Position numbers and translations under genes: made by a program. The notes under the pieces were generated by a model. That model was not told the DNA's origin, made no database searches, and saw only the letters and a list, made by a program, of their open reading frames with translations. 64,000 nt of DNA from Pseudomonas sp. HN11 (GTDB lineage Bacteria; Pseudomonadota; Gammaproteobacteria; Pseudomonadales; Pseudomonadaceae), in NCBI RefSeq assembly GCF_021390155.1, contig NZ_CP089985.1, forward strand, positions 4,599,001 to 4,663,000. Direction: 5' to 3'. This document shows positions 27,697 to 37,979 of the stretch, one piece after another; the stretch's first letter is position 1; each line of letters starts with the position of its first letter.

Positions 27697-28782
<1,086 letters not shown>

Positions 28783-28816
28783 TTACAGGGCGCAGCTCAA
28801 AAAATGCCAAGCCTTG

Positions 28817-31300
28817 TCATTGACATATGGATTGCTTCAATTGATGGGCACTCTGCTCCCAGGTCAGCCAAGGCATATTCACCGACAGTGGATGTTCACC
28901 CGTATTGAAAAGCACTAACCACTCTCTTATGGATTCCGCCAAAGCAGCTGGCGCGAGCCCTTCAAAATAAAACGCGTGGTCGCCCGCTACTTCGCGGAAG
29001 ACAGGAATATCGCGCACAATCATCGGCAAGTGATGCTGTGCTGCTTCGATCAGCGGCAGCCCGAAACCCTCCCCTTCCGATGCGGCGATCAGGCAGGTAG
29101 AGGCGGCATATACCTTCTCGAGGTATTCATCACTGATCCCCTCAAGCCAAAAGAGTCGTTCGTTCAACGCCGGATGACGCTCAATCGATGTGATCACGGA
29201 ATCGACCAGCCAACCCCGTTTCCCGACGATAACCAAATTCGCATCAAGACCGTCGGCCCACAACGCTTCAAAAGCTGCGATCGTCTGCGCATGTCCTTTG
29301 CGAGGCTCGATGGTACTGACCATCAAAAAGCTGGGACGTGCTTGCAGTTGGGCGAGAACATGTTGAGCATTCTTGGGAAATCCGACCGAAGGCATGCTGC
29401 TCGCAATATCTGCGCCCAAGTGGAAACTCTTTATTTGAGGTCCACCGTCACATCGCGCGGGGGCATTGGTTGCCATCCACGCTTTCATTTCTTGTGCAAC
29501 CGCCTCAGAGATACAAATGAGCCCGGCTCCGACATCCGTAATCCGTTTCAGCCAATTGGTAAAGTAATCGGCGGTGGGTGCCGGCCACCAATCAGGTCTT
29601 TGCACCAAGAGCAAATCATAAACGATGAAGTTGACCTCAACCCCACCGGAGCGCATTTGCGAATGCAGTGGGTAGAGTTCATCGGCCAAATGCATCGTCA
29701 GGTCCAACGACAGATAAATATCGCCCTGAGTGAAGTCAATGGGAGCGTCAGCAGTACTGCTACTTTCCGGAAAGAACCGGGCCACGAACTCATTGGCATA
29801 AAAGTATTCGCCTGCATGGTAATAAATTGGCCGAACAACCAGACCTGCTGGCGGAGCATTCAAAAGCTCCTGCAACAGGCTGCGGACCACCCGCTGAATA
29901 CCCGACTTCGCATCTGACTGAACGATACTGGAGACGTCCAGAAGCAACTGCTTTTCAGTCCCGCCCAATAAATTGAAAGCAATGCTTTTCGAAATCTGAA
30001 CGAGCTGAATGTCGGTGGGCTGGCAATCTGGCAGGCGGGTCAGGTTCTCAAGCAAAGCTTGCCGGGAAAAATCATAAGGCGCGGCTGGGCTGTCAGCCTT
30101 CACCATACGCTCCATAGCCGTAATGGCGTTAAGCGCAGACTCATCCCAGGAAAACGTTCCTGATTGAGCTTCAGCGTGCTCTATCAACCTTTGTCTGAAG
30201 GATTCATCTTCCAGTACCTGGCTGATCTTATTGGATATCGAGGCGACCGACAGTGGATCGAAAAGCGCATCCGCCAGCCCAATGACCTCGGGGATGCTGC
30301 TGCAATTGGAGCCCACAACAGGCGCCCCGCACGCCATCGCTTCCAAGACAGGCAGGCCAAAACCTTCGTGAGTAGAGGGAAATACAAAGAGTGATGCCAG
30401 GGAATAGAGTGAGATAAGGTCCTCGTCCTCAACATACCCGGTCAAAACCAACTCATGAATTTCGAAACCGAATTTTTCTTTTAGACCCAACAACTCAATC
30501 CGCTGCTGCTCATGCAGCCGGCTGGCAATCACCAGTTGATAATGAGATCTGAGTTCAGGTTTCAGCCTGCTGTAAGCCTCAAGCAGGCGTGAAAAATTCT
30601 TCCTGGGATCAAAGCCGCCGGGGGCATACAAAACAAACTTTTCCTGCACGCCCATTCGCTGAAGAAACTTGGCGGCGGCGGCTTTGGAAAAGACCCGGGG
30701 ATAAAAATGTTCACCAATAGCAGCGGAAATATTCGAGACACGTTCTTGCGGCACGCTCAAATGCTCGACCGCTTCATCACGGGAGGATCGAGAAATTGCC
30801 AAAAGAGCATCGGCGCGCTCCAACCAGGTAATTTTCCTGCCGTAATAGTCTCGGAGTGCCGGCGTCGGCAAGTACACTTCTTTATTTAGCAGCGGAATCA
30901 GGTCATACAGAACAACCGCTGTCTTGTAATTATTAACGGTGGCGCCTACGGACGTCACAGCGCCCGCACCCGGGTCCTCAAAGAGGCTAGTGATCAAGAC
31001 CACGTCGGGCTCAAGGGAGCCGATAAACTCTTCCCTGACGATCTCCGATGCGCTCAGTACCCACGGAGAACTTAAGTCATCAGGTACGTCGAATATGCGG
31101 ATTCGCTCTTTGGGGATCAGTGTCGAAAAAGCATTCCGAATATCCAGAATACTCTCCGGCATCCTGCCATTCAGAACGATCCATACCTCGTGGTCGCCCG
31201 CATTTTTAGCGATGGCCAATGCCAAAGAGAGCGAGTAACGGCCAATGCCACGAAACCGGCTTTCCGACTGAGCACCTTGAAGATCAATGACTATCCGCAT
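28817..31300 (-). CDS. Two-domain GT4 glycosyltransferase, WbdA/WbpX-like polymerase
   Basis: An 827-residue protein with two GT-B modules. The first half opens RIVIDLQGAQSESRFRGIGR and has its EX7E site in STHEGFGLPVLEAMACGAP. The second half, from about residue 430, has VSTIEPRKGHAQTIAAF and EGEGFGLPLIEAA. The opening words are those of WbdA, the dual mannosyltransferase that elongates the E. coli O9a polymer, and of WbpX of P. aeruginosa. Here, with gmd and rmd present, the donor is probably GDP-D-rhamnose, perhaps with GDP-mannose. ATG 31300 shares a base with the WbdD stop. Two active sites could give two linkage types in the repeat. Confidence 0.85.
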   Translation of the reverse strand: MRIVIDLQGAQSESRFRGIGRYSLSLALAIAKNAGDHEVWIVLNGRMPESILDIRNAFSTLIPKERIRIFDVPDDLSSPWVLSASEIVREEFIGSLEPDVVLITSLFEDPGAGAVTSVGATVNNYKTAVVLYDLIPLLNKEVYLPTPALRDYYGRKITWLERADALLAISRSSRDEAVEHLSVPQERVSNISAAIGEHFYPRVFSKAAAAKFLQRMGVQEKFVLYAPGGFDPRKNFSRLLEAYSRLKPELRSHYQLVIASRLHEQQRIELLGLKEKFGFEIHELVLTGYVEDEDLISLYSLASLFVFPSTHEGFGLPVLEAMACGAPVVGSNCSSIPEVIGLADALFDPLSVASISNKISQVLEDESFRQRLIEHAEAQSGTFSWDESALNAITAMERMVKADSPAAPYDFSRQALLENLTRLPDCQPTDIQLVQISKSIAFNLLGGTEKQLLLDVSSIVQSDAKSGIQRVVRSLLQELLNAPPAGLVVRPIYYHAGEYFYANEFVARFFPESSSTADAPIDFTQGDIYLSLDLTMHLADELYPLHSQMRSGGVEVNFIVYDLLLVQRPDWWPAPTADYFTNWLKRITDVGAGLICISEAVAQEMKAWMATNAPARCDGGPQIKSFHLGADIASSMPSVGFPKNAQHVLAQLQARPSFLMVSTIEPRKGHAQTIAAFEALWADGLDANLVIVGKRGWLVDSVITSIERHPALNERLFWLEGISDEYLEKVYAASTCLIAASEGEGFGLPLIEAAQHHLPMIVRDIPVFREVAGDHAFYFEGLAPAALAESIREWLVLFNTGEHPLSVNMPWLTWEQSAHQLKQSICQ

Positions 31301-33840
31301 CAGTGGTTACCCTTGCGCTCTATTGCTTCCTTCAATTCGGAATAAACACTGGACACCCGCGGGCTCAGCTTATTTACGTCTACGTCTGTCGATGCTTCAG
31401 CCGACGCAGGCACAGCGGCTGCCTGGTCCTGTCGACCAGCCACAAGCCCGCGATGCACAGCGAACCGCTTCAAATGCCCCCAGACGCGCGGATAGTTCTT
31501 GATTGTTTCGTTCAACCGCCGATGCAGAGAAGGACGTCGCAAGACGAAACGCAATACCTTCAGCAACACTGAGCGTGCCATGAATCTAATCACGCGAAAG
31601 GGCAGCTTGATCAACCAAGTCCCGGCTTTCATGCATAGACGTAGCGGTGAAGTAATCCTCCACGACGTACTGTTGAGCAATGCAGCCGCATGTTCTTCGT
31701 GGGCCACCGCTTTCAACCACCAGTTGTGGGTATCAGTCATGGCCGCATTCAGGCGATGGCTGAGTTCTTTTATCTGCGCTTCAAGTTGGCCCATACGCTG
31801 GTGGTTAACCTGGCGCTCCGCAACCAGGCGACGATTATGCTCTTCAGAGAGCAAAAGCTGTTCACTCAGCGACTCTATCTGCCCCCCCAAATACTTGGGA
31901 TGACCTTCGAGATACTCCACTTGTGCGTGAGCCCCCACCGCATCTGCACGCAGTGAATTACGCTCCACTTCCAATGTGCCAGCGCGCACCTCGAGACCTT
32001 GGAGTTGCTTTTCAAGTGCTATTCGACGCTGTTGTTCAATTTCAAACTGCAATGCAACCTGTTGGTGCCCTTTATAGAGCTCCAGCAGTTCATTGGTCGC
32101 TTGCCGGGCTTGATCACGCAGCACATCATTCAATGCTTCGGCCGAGACACGCTTGAGTTCAGCCTGAGTTGCGCGATTTATACTTTCTCTCAATGCCGCT
32201 TCAGTTTCGTAGCTACGACGCTCGGCCGACTGAATTCGAAATCCTGCCTCTTGCAGCTGAAGCCGCTGTTGTTCGGCCACGGCTTCACTGTATATCGCAC
32301 GACGCTCAAACCCGCTCATCCCCCCCTGGGCATCCAAAGCGATATCGGCCACCTGCTCCAAGCGATTTCGCACTTTTTCAAGTTGCGCTTCCATTTCGTA
32401 ACTATTCCCTAGCAGTTTTCCATCCAAGTTTTTTATGTAGCCACTGTGCTGATCAAGCGCTTCCTCGATCGCCTGCATCCAAAGATCTTCTGTCTTCTCG
32501 GCACTGCCGTCATTGGGTGATTCGTCTAGATTGTCGAGATGCTCAAGCATCAGACGAAAGCTCCACTGATGCACCGGTACGGCCCACAATCCAGTCGCCC
32601 AACTACGGAAAGGCTGTGGCAGATTAAAGGGGGCTATCGTTATTTGCCTGATCGGTGAGGGGTCGACAACGTGCCCTGTCGCCAACTCATGGACAAACAC
32701 CATAAACGACAAATAAATATTGTTGGGCCAAACGCAGTCTTTGAAATCTTGCGATATGGCACCGTAGTCGATAACTCGCGCGCCGACATCCGGCGCCACT
32801 ATCACGTTCCACGCTCGAAAATCACTGTGGTAAAGACCAAAGGCTTCCAGCGTGGCAAGTTGCTCCAAAACTTCCCGAAGCACCTTTTTTCGATCCAAGG
32901 AAGCATCATTCAATACATCCAGCAGTAGATCGCCGTGAAACCTCTGCATAACGACCCAACCTTCGCTTTCACTCTCTGAAAGGGCAATCAACTCGGCAAC
33001 AGGGTAGTTCGGCGGTGCTCCGGTCAAAAATAATTTTTCGCGATGAAACTCAATACGATTGTGGTCTGCACGCCCGCCCACAAATCGGTAAAACTTAATG
33101 ACCGCCTGTGCCCCGAAAAAATAGCGACGCGTTCCCTCGTGGGTATTCTTCGCCAACGCATGGGAATCGCTGCGCCACGCATCAAACGCTCCCGCTTTGT
33201 CGTCGACAGTCCAATAACCGTTACTGGCGAAATACAGAGGACGTTGCACGCTCGTTAGATGTGTCTGACAACGAGCCATCTCGCGGACAAAATGAACCGA
33301 CTCCAACAACTCCCTTGGGTCTTCAGGCTGAGAGGCCGCCCAGTAAAGATCGCCCTCTCGTAACGCGATTTCCAGAACCAGTGCACCCGTCATCTCGGCA
33401 GCACGCTGAAAAAGCCGCTTCACCTCATCGATCCCACGCTCGTGAATCACGTGATGAAAAACACTCAGCCCCAAAATCAAGTCGTATTGGCCAGGCTCCA
33501 AACGATCGATAACATCCTCGACCCGGCCTACTTCAAAGGTCGCATCCAGTTGAGGATGTTCTTGAGAAAGTGCGGTACAAACTGCGACGTTTTTATCCAG
33601 GAAATCGACCCCTCGAACCGCCGCGCCGCGACTGGCAAGGCTAAGGCTGAAATAGCCTTGGGCACAGCCCAGGTCCAGGACTCTCAGAGGGCGGCCGAGA
33701 TGTGCCTGCAGAGCGTCGTAGATGCGCGCAATAACATCCAGCCGATCAGCGCACGGACGTGAAACATGATCCGAAAGATCGGAGCGGCCAAAGATCGGCT
33801 GATAAACCTCTGGCAACTCGGCTACCAATTGCTCAATCAT
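31300..33840 (-). CDS. wbdD: WbdD-type chain terminator: methyltransferase, kinase-like domain and coiled coil
   Basis: An 846-residue protein. Residues 1-200 are a SAM methyltransferase (LVAELPEVYQPIFG opening, then motif I VLDLGCAQGYF at 54-64). Residues about 235-420 are a kinase-like domain with HSDFRAWN at 338-345 (catalytic Asp340, Asn345) and DYG at 358-360. Residues about 480-720 are heptad-rich coiled coil, followed by a basic, hydrophobic-patch tail (PFRVIRFMARSVLLKVLRF) that may bind membrane. This is the order in E. coli O9a WbdD, which ends the growing chain by adding a methylated phosphate and uses its coiled coil as a length ruler. ATG 33840 overlaps the wzt stop by eight bases and gives the WbdD-like N-terminus; a start at 33882 would add 14 residues. 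Longer than O9a WbdD, mostly in the coiled coil. Confidence 0.9.
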   Translation of the reverse strand: MIEQLVAELPEVYQPIFGRSDLSDHVSRPCADRLDVIARIYDALQAHLGRPLRVLDLGCAQGYFSLSLASRGAAVRGVDFLDKNVAVCTALSQEHPQLDATFEVGRVEDVIDRLEPGQYDLILGLSVFHHVIHERGIDEVKRLFQRAAEMTGALVLEIALREGDLYWAASQPEDPRELLESVHFVREMARCQTHLTSVQRPLYFASNGYWTVDDKAGAFDAWRSDSHALAKNTHEGTRRYFFGAQAVIKFYRFVGGRADHNRIEFHREKLFLTGAPPNYPVAELIALSESESEGWVVMQRFHGDLLLDVLNDASLDRKKVLREVLEQLATLEAFGLYHSDFRAWNVIVAPDVGARVIDYGAISQDFKDCVWPNNIYLSFMVFVHELATGHVVDPSPIRQITIAPFNLPQPFRSWATGLWAVPVHQWSFRLMLEHLDNLDESPNDGSAEKTEDLWMQAIEEALDQHSGYIKNLDGKLLGNSYEMEAQLEKVRNRLEQVADIALDAQGGMSGFERRAIYSEAVAEQQRLQLQEAGFRIQSAERRSYETEAALRESINRATQAELKRVSAEALNDVLRDQARQATNELLELYKGHQQVALQFEIEQQRRIALEKQLQGLEVRAGTLEVERNSLRADAVGAHAQVEYLEGHPKYLGGQIESLSEQLLLSEEHNRRLVAERQVNHQRMGQLEAQIKELSHRLNAAMTDTHNWWLKAVAHEEHAAALLNSTSWRITSPLRLCMKAGTWLIKLPFRVIRFMARSVLLKVLRFVLRRPSLHRRLNETIKNYPRVWGHLKRFAVHRGLVAGRQDQAAAVPASAEASTDVDVNKLSPRVSSVYSELKEAIERKGNH

Positions 33841-35155
33841 GGGTTGCAACCTCAACGCCTGAAGACTCCAGGTACTCGACATTGAACGTTGCCCCCATAT
33901 CGGAAATACCCCAGAACTGAACAGATCTGCTAATTTTCAACATCACCGAATCATATCGTCGATCCAACGGTACCAAGTCGCCCGACAAAGGGTCGCCCGA
34001 CGAAACACCAAATGACACCAGAAAATCTCCCGCATTTAAATTGAGCGGAAGCGAAAACTTAAACATGCGGACATCACCTGCTCGTACTGAAACAACAGCC
34101 TGACCACGGCTAGAAACAAATGAGTTGGTTCCATATAAAAATACGCCGTCAATGGTCTTGATCAGAAAGCCAGGCACGATACTTTCGAAGTCCGCATCAA
34201 ACTTGACTTTGAAGTAAAAGTCCGCATTTGAATTACTTTCGATGCGTGATGGAAAACGTTCACCGTCCACAATCACTAAATAATCCAGAATGGCGGCGCC
34301 GCCATGCCCCCAGCGATATTCAGATGGGTTATACCCACCCCGCGTAGCGAAAACATCATTGCTAGTCAAGAAATCTTCTTGAACAAGGCCGGGGCTGGAA
34401 ACTTCGGTCTGATGCCCCACTCCTTTTTTCTTGCCAAACAGCTCGTCCAAATAACGGTTAGTCACATCTCGCGAGGGACCGTCCAGTTCGACATGCCCGT
34501 TCTTAAGCAGGATAGCCCTCTCGCAATGTCGCACAATGTCATCAGCACTGTGCGAGACAAGAATCAGTGTCATCCCTTCATCGCGGTACTGCTTGATACG
34601 TTTGAAGCACTTGGCTTGAAAGTAACTGTCACCAACAGAAAGTGCTTCATCGACGATTAGAAGATCGGGCTTGAACGCTGTCGCCACTGCAAAGGCAACA
34701 CGCATTTGCATACCACTTGAGTAAGTTCTCACGGGCTCTTCAAAATACTCGCCAATTTCAGCAAAGGCCTCGATATCCGGCATTGCCTGCGCGATCTCGG
34801 CGGCGCTGAAGCCCATCAGGCCAGCCGAGTGGAATACGTTCTGACGCCCGCTCAGTTCCGGCGTGAACCCCATCCCCAACTCAAGGATGGCTGCAATACG
34901 GCCATTGATCTGGACACTGCCTTCGCTAGGCTGCAGCGTACCGGTGATCATTTTCAACAATGTTGATTTTCCTGCCCCATTCTGGCCAACGATACCAATC
35001 GACTCTCCAGGATGAATCGTGAAGTTGACACCTTTTATCACCCAATGTTCTTCACTGGGTTTTATCGGCAAGCCAAGCCAACGACCGATACGCTGGAACT
35101 CCGAGGCATAAACCCGGTAAGCCTTACCCAGATTGCTGACGCTCAAAAGGCTCAT
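33833..35155 (-). CDS. wzt: ABC transporter ATP-binding protein Wzt with C-terminal glycan-recognition domain
   Basis: A 440-residue protein. The nucleotide-binding domain has Walker A GQNGAGKST at 57-65, signature YSSGM at about 145-149 and Walker B LLIVDEAL. From about residue 265 an extra beta-rich domain follows (SEYRWGHGGAAI, YFKVKFDADF, FLIKTIDGVFLYGTN), as in Wzt of E. coli O9a where the C-terminal domain binds the WbdD-made chain end before export. The WbdD gene sits directly downstream, overlapping by eight bases. The domain is absent from exporters that do not read a cap, so export here is likely coupled to termination. The start overlaps the wzm stop (ATGA). Confidence 0.93.
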   Translation of the reverse strand: MSLLSVSNLGKAYRVYASEFQRIGRWLGLPIKPSEEHWVIKGVNFTIHPGESIGIVGQNGAGKSTLLKMITGTLQPSEGSVQINGRIAAILELGMGFTPELSGRQNVFHSAGLMGFSAAEIAQAMPDIEAFAEIGEYFEEPVRTYSSGMQMRVAFAVATAFKPDLLIVDEALSVGDSYFQAKCFKRIKQYRDEGMTLILVSHSADDIVRHCERAILLKNGHVELDGPSRDVTNRYLDELFGKKKGVGHQTEVSSPGLVQEDFLTSNDVFATRGGYNPSEYRWGHGGAAILDYLVIVDGERFPSRIESNSNADFYFKVKFDADFESIVPGFLIKTIDGVFLYGTNSFVSSRGQAVVSVRAGDVRMFKFSLPLNLNAGDFLVSFGVSSGDPLSGDLVPLDRRYDSVMLKISRSVQFWGISDMGATFNVEYLESSGVEVATHD

Positions 35156-35946
35156 AGTACATCCACCATTTCTGGCGCTGCGCGCCTGAACATCATCAAG
35201 CCCAACAGCATAAGTGCAATTGCGATAACCGCAGGGACAATGAGTCCATCGAGATTTGGCATTCGCGAATGCACCAACGCGTCATGATAGGCGGTGACAA
35301 TCGGGTACATCGGGTTGTATTGCATCAACCCCTTGAAGCTTTCGGGAATGATATTGTCGGGGTAGACGATCGGCGTAAACCAGAACCAGGCTTGCAGGAC
35401 GATCGGCACCACTTGGCCTGTATCCCGGACGAAGACATTGAGGACCCCAAGCACAAGGCCGATACCTACCGCCAGTGCAGTGACGACCAATGTCAGCGGC
35501 ACAATCCAGAAAACGTGCATCGTCAGAGACTGGCCCAGCAGCGCGAAAACCAATAACAATGCGACAAACAGGAGCCCGTAGTTGAGCAGACAAGACCCCA
35601 CCGCAATCACTGGTAAGGTAATACGTGGGAAACGCATTTTCTTCATCAGGTTTCCCTGATCGATAAATAGGGTCAAGCAGCGCCCGATGATTTCAGAGAA
35701 CAGGCTCCAGGCTAAAACCCCCGCCATCAGGTAAAGCGCGTAGGCATATTTGTTATCAATACCCGGCAACTTCGCCGCCAGCACGTTGGATAAAACCAGC
35801 GCATAAATTGCTACCTGCGCCAGCGGGTTAATGATCATCCAAAGCCCACCCAAACGACTCCGGGCAAAACGGGCAACGAACTCATTACGAATGGATGACC
35901 AGACGAAACCCCGGTACTCCCAAAGGCTTCTAAACAACCCCAACAT
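35152..35946 (-). CDS. wzm: ABC transporter permease Wzm
   Basis: A 264-residue membrane protein with six predicted helices and the ABC-2 polysaccharide exporter look: RNEFVARFARSRLGGLWMIINPLAQ after an amphipathic N-terminus, then FTPIVYPDNIIPESF in the porter loop. With Wzt it moves lipid-linked polysaccharide across the inner membrane. AGGAG lies seven bases before ATG 35946. First gene of a tight run wzm-wzt-wbdD-(WbdA-like); a 132-base gap divides it from the upstream ManC-type gene. Confidence 0.93.
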   Translation of the reverse strand: MLGLFRSLWEYRGFVWSSIRNEFVARFARSRLGGLWMIINPLAQVAIYALVLSNVLAAKLPGIDNKYAYALYLMAGVLAWSLFSEIIGRCLTLFIDQGNLMKKMRFPRITLPVIAVGSCLLNYGLLFVALLLVFALLGQSLTMHVFWIVPLTLVVTALAVGIGLVLGVLNVFVRDTGQVVPIVLQAWFWFTPIVYPDNIIPESFKGLMQYNPMYPIVTAYHDALVHSRMPNLDGLIVPAVIAIALMLLGLMMFRRAAPEMVDVL

Positions 35947-36078
35947 CGCTGACTCCTGAAAAAAGCCAGGCAGATGCCTGACTTACTGCACACTAAACTG
36001 CGGCCTGGACCTTCACGCACCGACCAGCAAACAAGCAAAAAGCGGGCTCTCAGCGCCTACCCGTAAAGGCGCGCTACT

Positions 36079-37521
36079 TTACCCTCCCGCCCTGCCGTAG
36101 ATGTCTTCGAATCGAACGATGTCGTTTTCCCCCAGGTAGTCGCCACTCTGCACCTCGATCAACACCAGATCGATGACCCCTGGATTCTCCAGACGATGTG
36201 TATGACCTGCGGGAATGAACGTTGATTCATTGGTATTCAACAAAAACTCGCGGTCGTTGTTAACCACGCGCGCCATACCACTCACCACAATCCAGTGTTC
36301 GCTACGATGATGGTGCATTTGCAGCGACAACGACCCTTGTGGCTTGACGACAATCCGCTTGATCTTGAAACGCAACCCCTCTTCCAACGTGGTGTAAGCG
36401 CCCCAAGGGCGACGCACGGTGGTGTGGTCCAGGTGTGACTGATGACCATTTTTCTTCAATTGCGCCGTGATCGCCTTGATATCCTGCGCATGATCCTTAT
36501 GCGCGACCAACAGGGCATCCGGCGTATCGACAATAATCAGATCCTCAACACCCACCAAAGCCGCCAAACGACGTGGGCTGCGTACGTAGTTGTTGATGGC
36601 ATGGTGAAAAATCGCTTCACCCTCGACACGGTTACCTTGTTCATCTGCCTCTGACAACTCGCTCATGGCATTCCACGAGCCGATATCGCTCCAACCGATG
36701 TCACACGGCACCGTCGCAACTTTGCTGGAGCGTTCCATGAGTGCGAAGTCGATAGAAATATCCGGCACTTTGGCGAAGCTTTCGGGGTCGAGGTGTAGGC
36801 TGCGGTGGCTGCTACCCGTCATCGTGCCCGAGCCAGCCAGGCACAGGTCTACGGCGCTGGCGACGTCCGGTGCGCACAGTGCCATCTCTTCGATCAAGGA
36901 GCCGGCGCGGAAGCAGAACATGCCTGAGTTCCAGAAGTACTCGCCCGACGCCAAATAACCCTGGGCCGTTTCGAGGTCCGGCTTCTCGACGAAGCGTTTG
37001 ACCTTGAAGCCGTCACTCAGTGGGCTGTCGTTATCTTTCTGGATATAGCCGTAACCCGTTTCAGGGTATTCGGGCTTCACGCCGAAAGTCACCAGCCAGC
37101 CGTCTTTGGCCAACTCGCATGCACTTGAAACCGCAGCGCAGAATGACACTTGATTATCGATCAAGTGATCAGCCGGCAATATCAACATGATGGCATCTTG
37201 CCCATGAGTACGCGCAACTTCCTGGGCAGCCAGTGCAACAGCCGCTGCAGTATTACGACCAAAGGGTTCCAGCACAAAACCCAAATTGTTGAACTCGGGC
37301 GCCTGGGCACCGTATTCATCAAGTGTCTTGAAGTAGAGATCGCGATTAGTGATCGTCAATACTTCACTCACAGCGTCCAATGCCAACGCCCGAGCGTATG
37401 TTTTGCGGATCAGATTACCGCCGTCAGGTAGCTCGATAAACGGCTTGGGATGCGCTGAACGTGAAACCGGCCAGAGACGGCTGCCCGAACCGCCACAGAT
37501 AATGACTGGAACAAGTATCAC
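36079..37521 (-). CDS. wbpW: Mannose-1-phosphate guanylyltransferase / mannose-6-phosphate isomerase (WbpW/AlgA type)
   Basis: A 480-residue bifunctional enzyme. The N-terminal transferase has CGGSGSRLWPVSR and FVEKPD; the C-terminal cupin-like isomerase has RPWGAY and QMHHHRSEHWIVVSG with its metal-binding His cluster. It makes mannose-6-P and GDP-mannose, feeding Gmd and possibly mannosyl transfer. I use wbpW because the neighbours match the common polysaccharide antigen locus; algA and pslB encode similar proteins in other contexts. GTG 37521 has AAGGAG seven bases upstream. It is the first gene of the minus-strand locus. Confidence 0.88.
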   Translation of the reverse strand: MILVPVIICGGSGSRLWPVSRSAHPKPFIELPDGGNLIRKTYARALALDAVSEVLTITNRDLYFKTLDEYGAQAPEFNNLGFVLEPFGRNTAAAVALAAQEVARTHGQDAIMLILPADHLIDNQVSFCAAVSSACELAKDGWLVTFGVKPEYPETGYGYIQKDNDSPLSDGFKVKRFVEKPDLETAQGYLASGEYFWNSGMFCFRAGSLIEEMALCAPDVASAVDLCLAGSGTMTGSSHRSLHLDPESFAKVPDISIDFALMERSSKVATVPCDIGWSDIGSWNAMSELSEADEQGNRVEGEAIFHHAINNYVRSPRRLAALVGVEDLIIVDTPDALLVAHKDHAQDIKAITAQLKKNGHQSHLDHTTVRRPWGAYTTLEEGLRFKIKRIVVKPQGSLSLQMHHHRSEHWIVVSGMARVVNNDREFLLNTNESTFIPAGHTHRLENPGVIDLVLIEVQSGDYLGENDIVRFEDIYGRAGG

Positions 37522-37979
37522 TTTGTACTCCTTTACGCATTGCCACTAGATTTCCGCCTCAGCCCTCGCCCCCTCGAAGCTGCCTGCTCGGAAAAAGTGA
37601 CTAGAGACTTTCAGCTAAAAAAGTCAAATCGCCAAAGGCGTTTTGGGGGAGGAATAGTGTTTTTTTCTTACAGAATAACCTGTGCATTCTTTATCAAATG
37701 GTCATTTATGTCTAGGAAAAGGCAGAACATTCCCATTGACGTGATCATTCTTTTTCTCTGGCTAAATGGCGCTCCAAGTAGAACTTGTCACTTTCCTTGG
37801 TGAATTTTCCTACACCCCACCCATCTACTCCTAGAATGTTCGACTTTATTGATCTATAGCCCAAGCAGGTGCTGTCGCTTTTCCGGGCAAGCCCCCGGCG
37901 AAGTACCCTGCGCAAAATCCCTCTCAATAATCCCCCGCAGCTGCCGATACCCTGTCAAAGCCTTGCGGATTGAATAACC
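37522..37979. other. Divergent intergenic region between the polysaccharide locus and aer
   Basis: 458 bases, AT-rich in the middle. It should contain the promoters of wbpW (minus) and aer (plus). Several T/A runs and a short CGCC-AAA-GGCG hairpin near 37632 are seen, but I find no clear -35/-10 pair and no supported gene. Confidence 0.55.
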
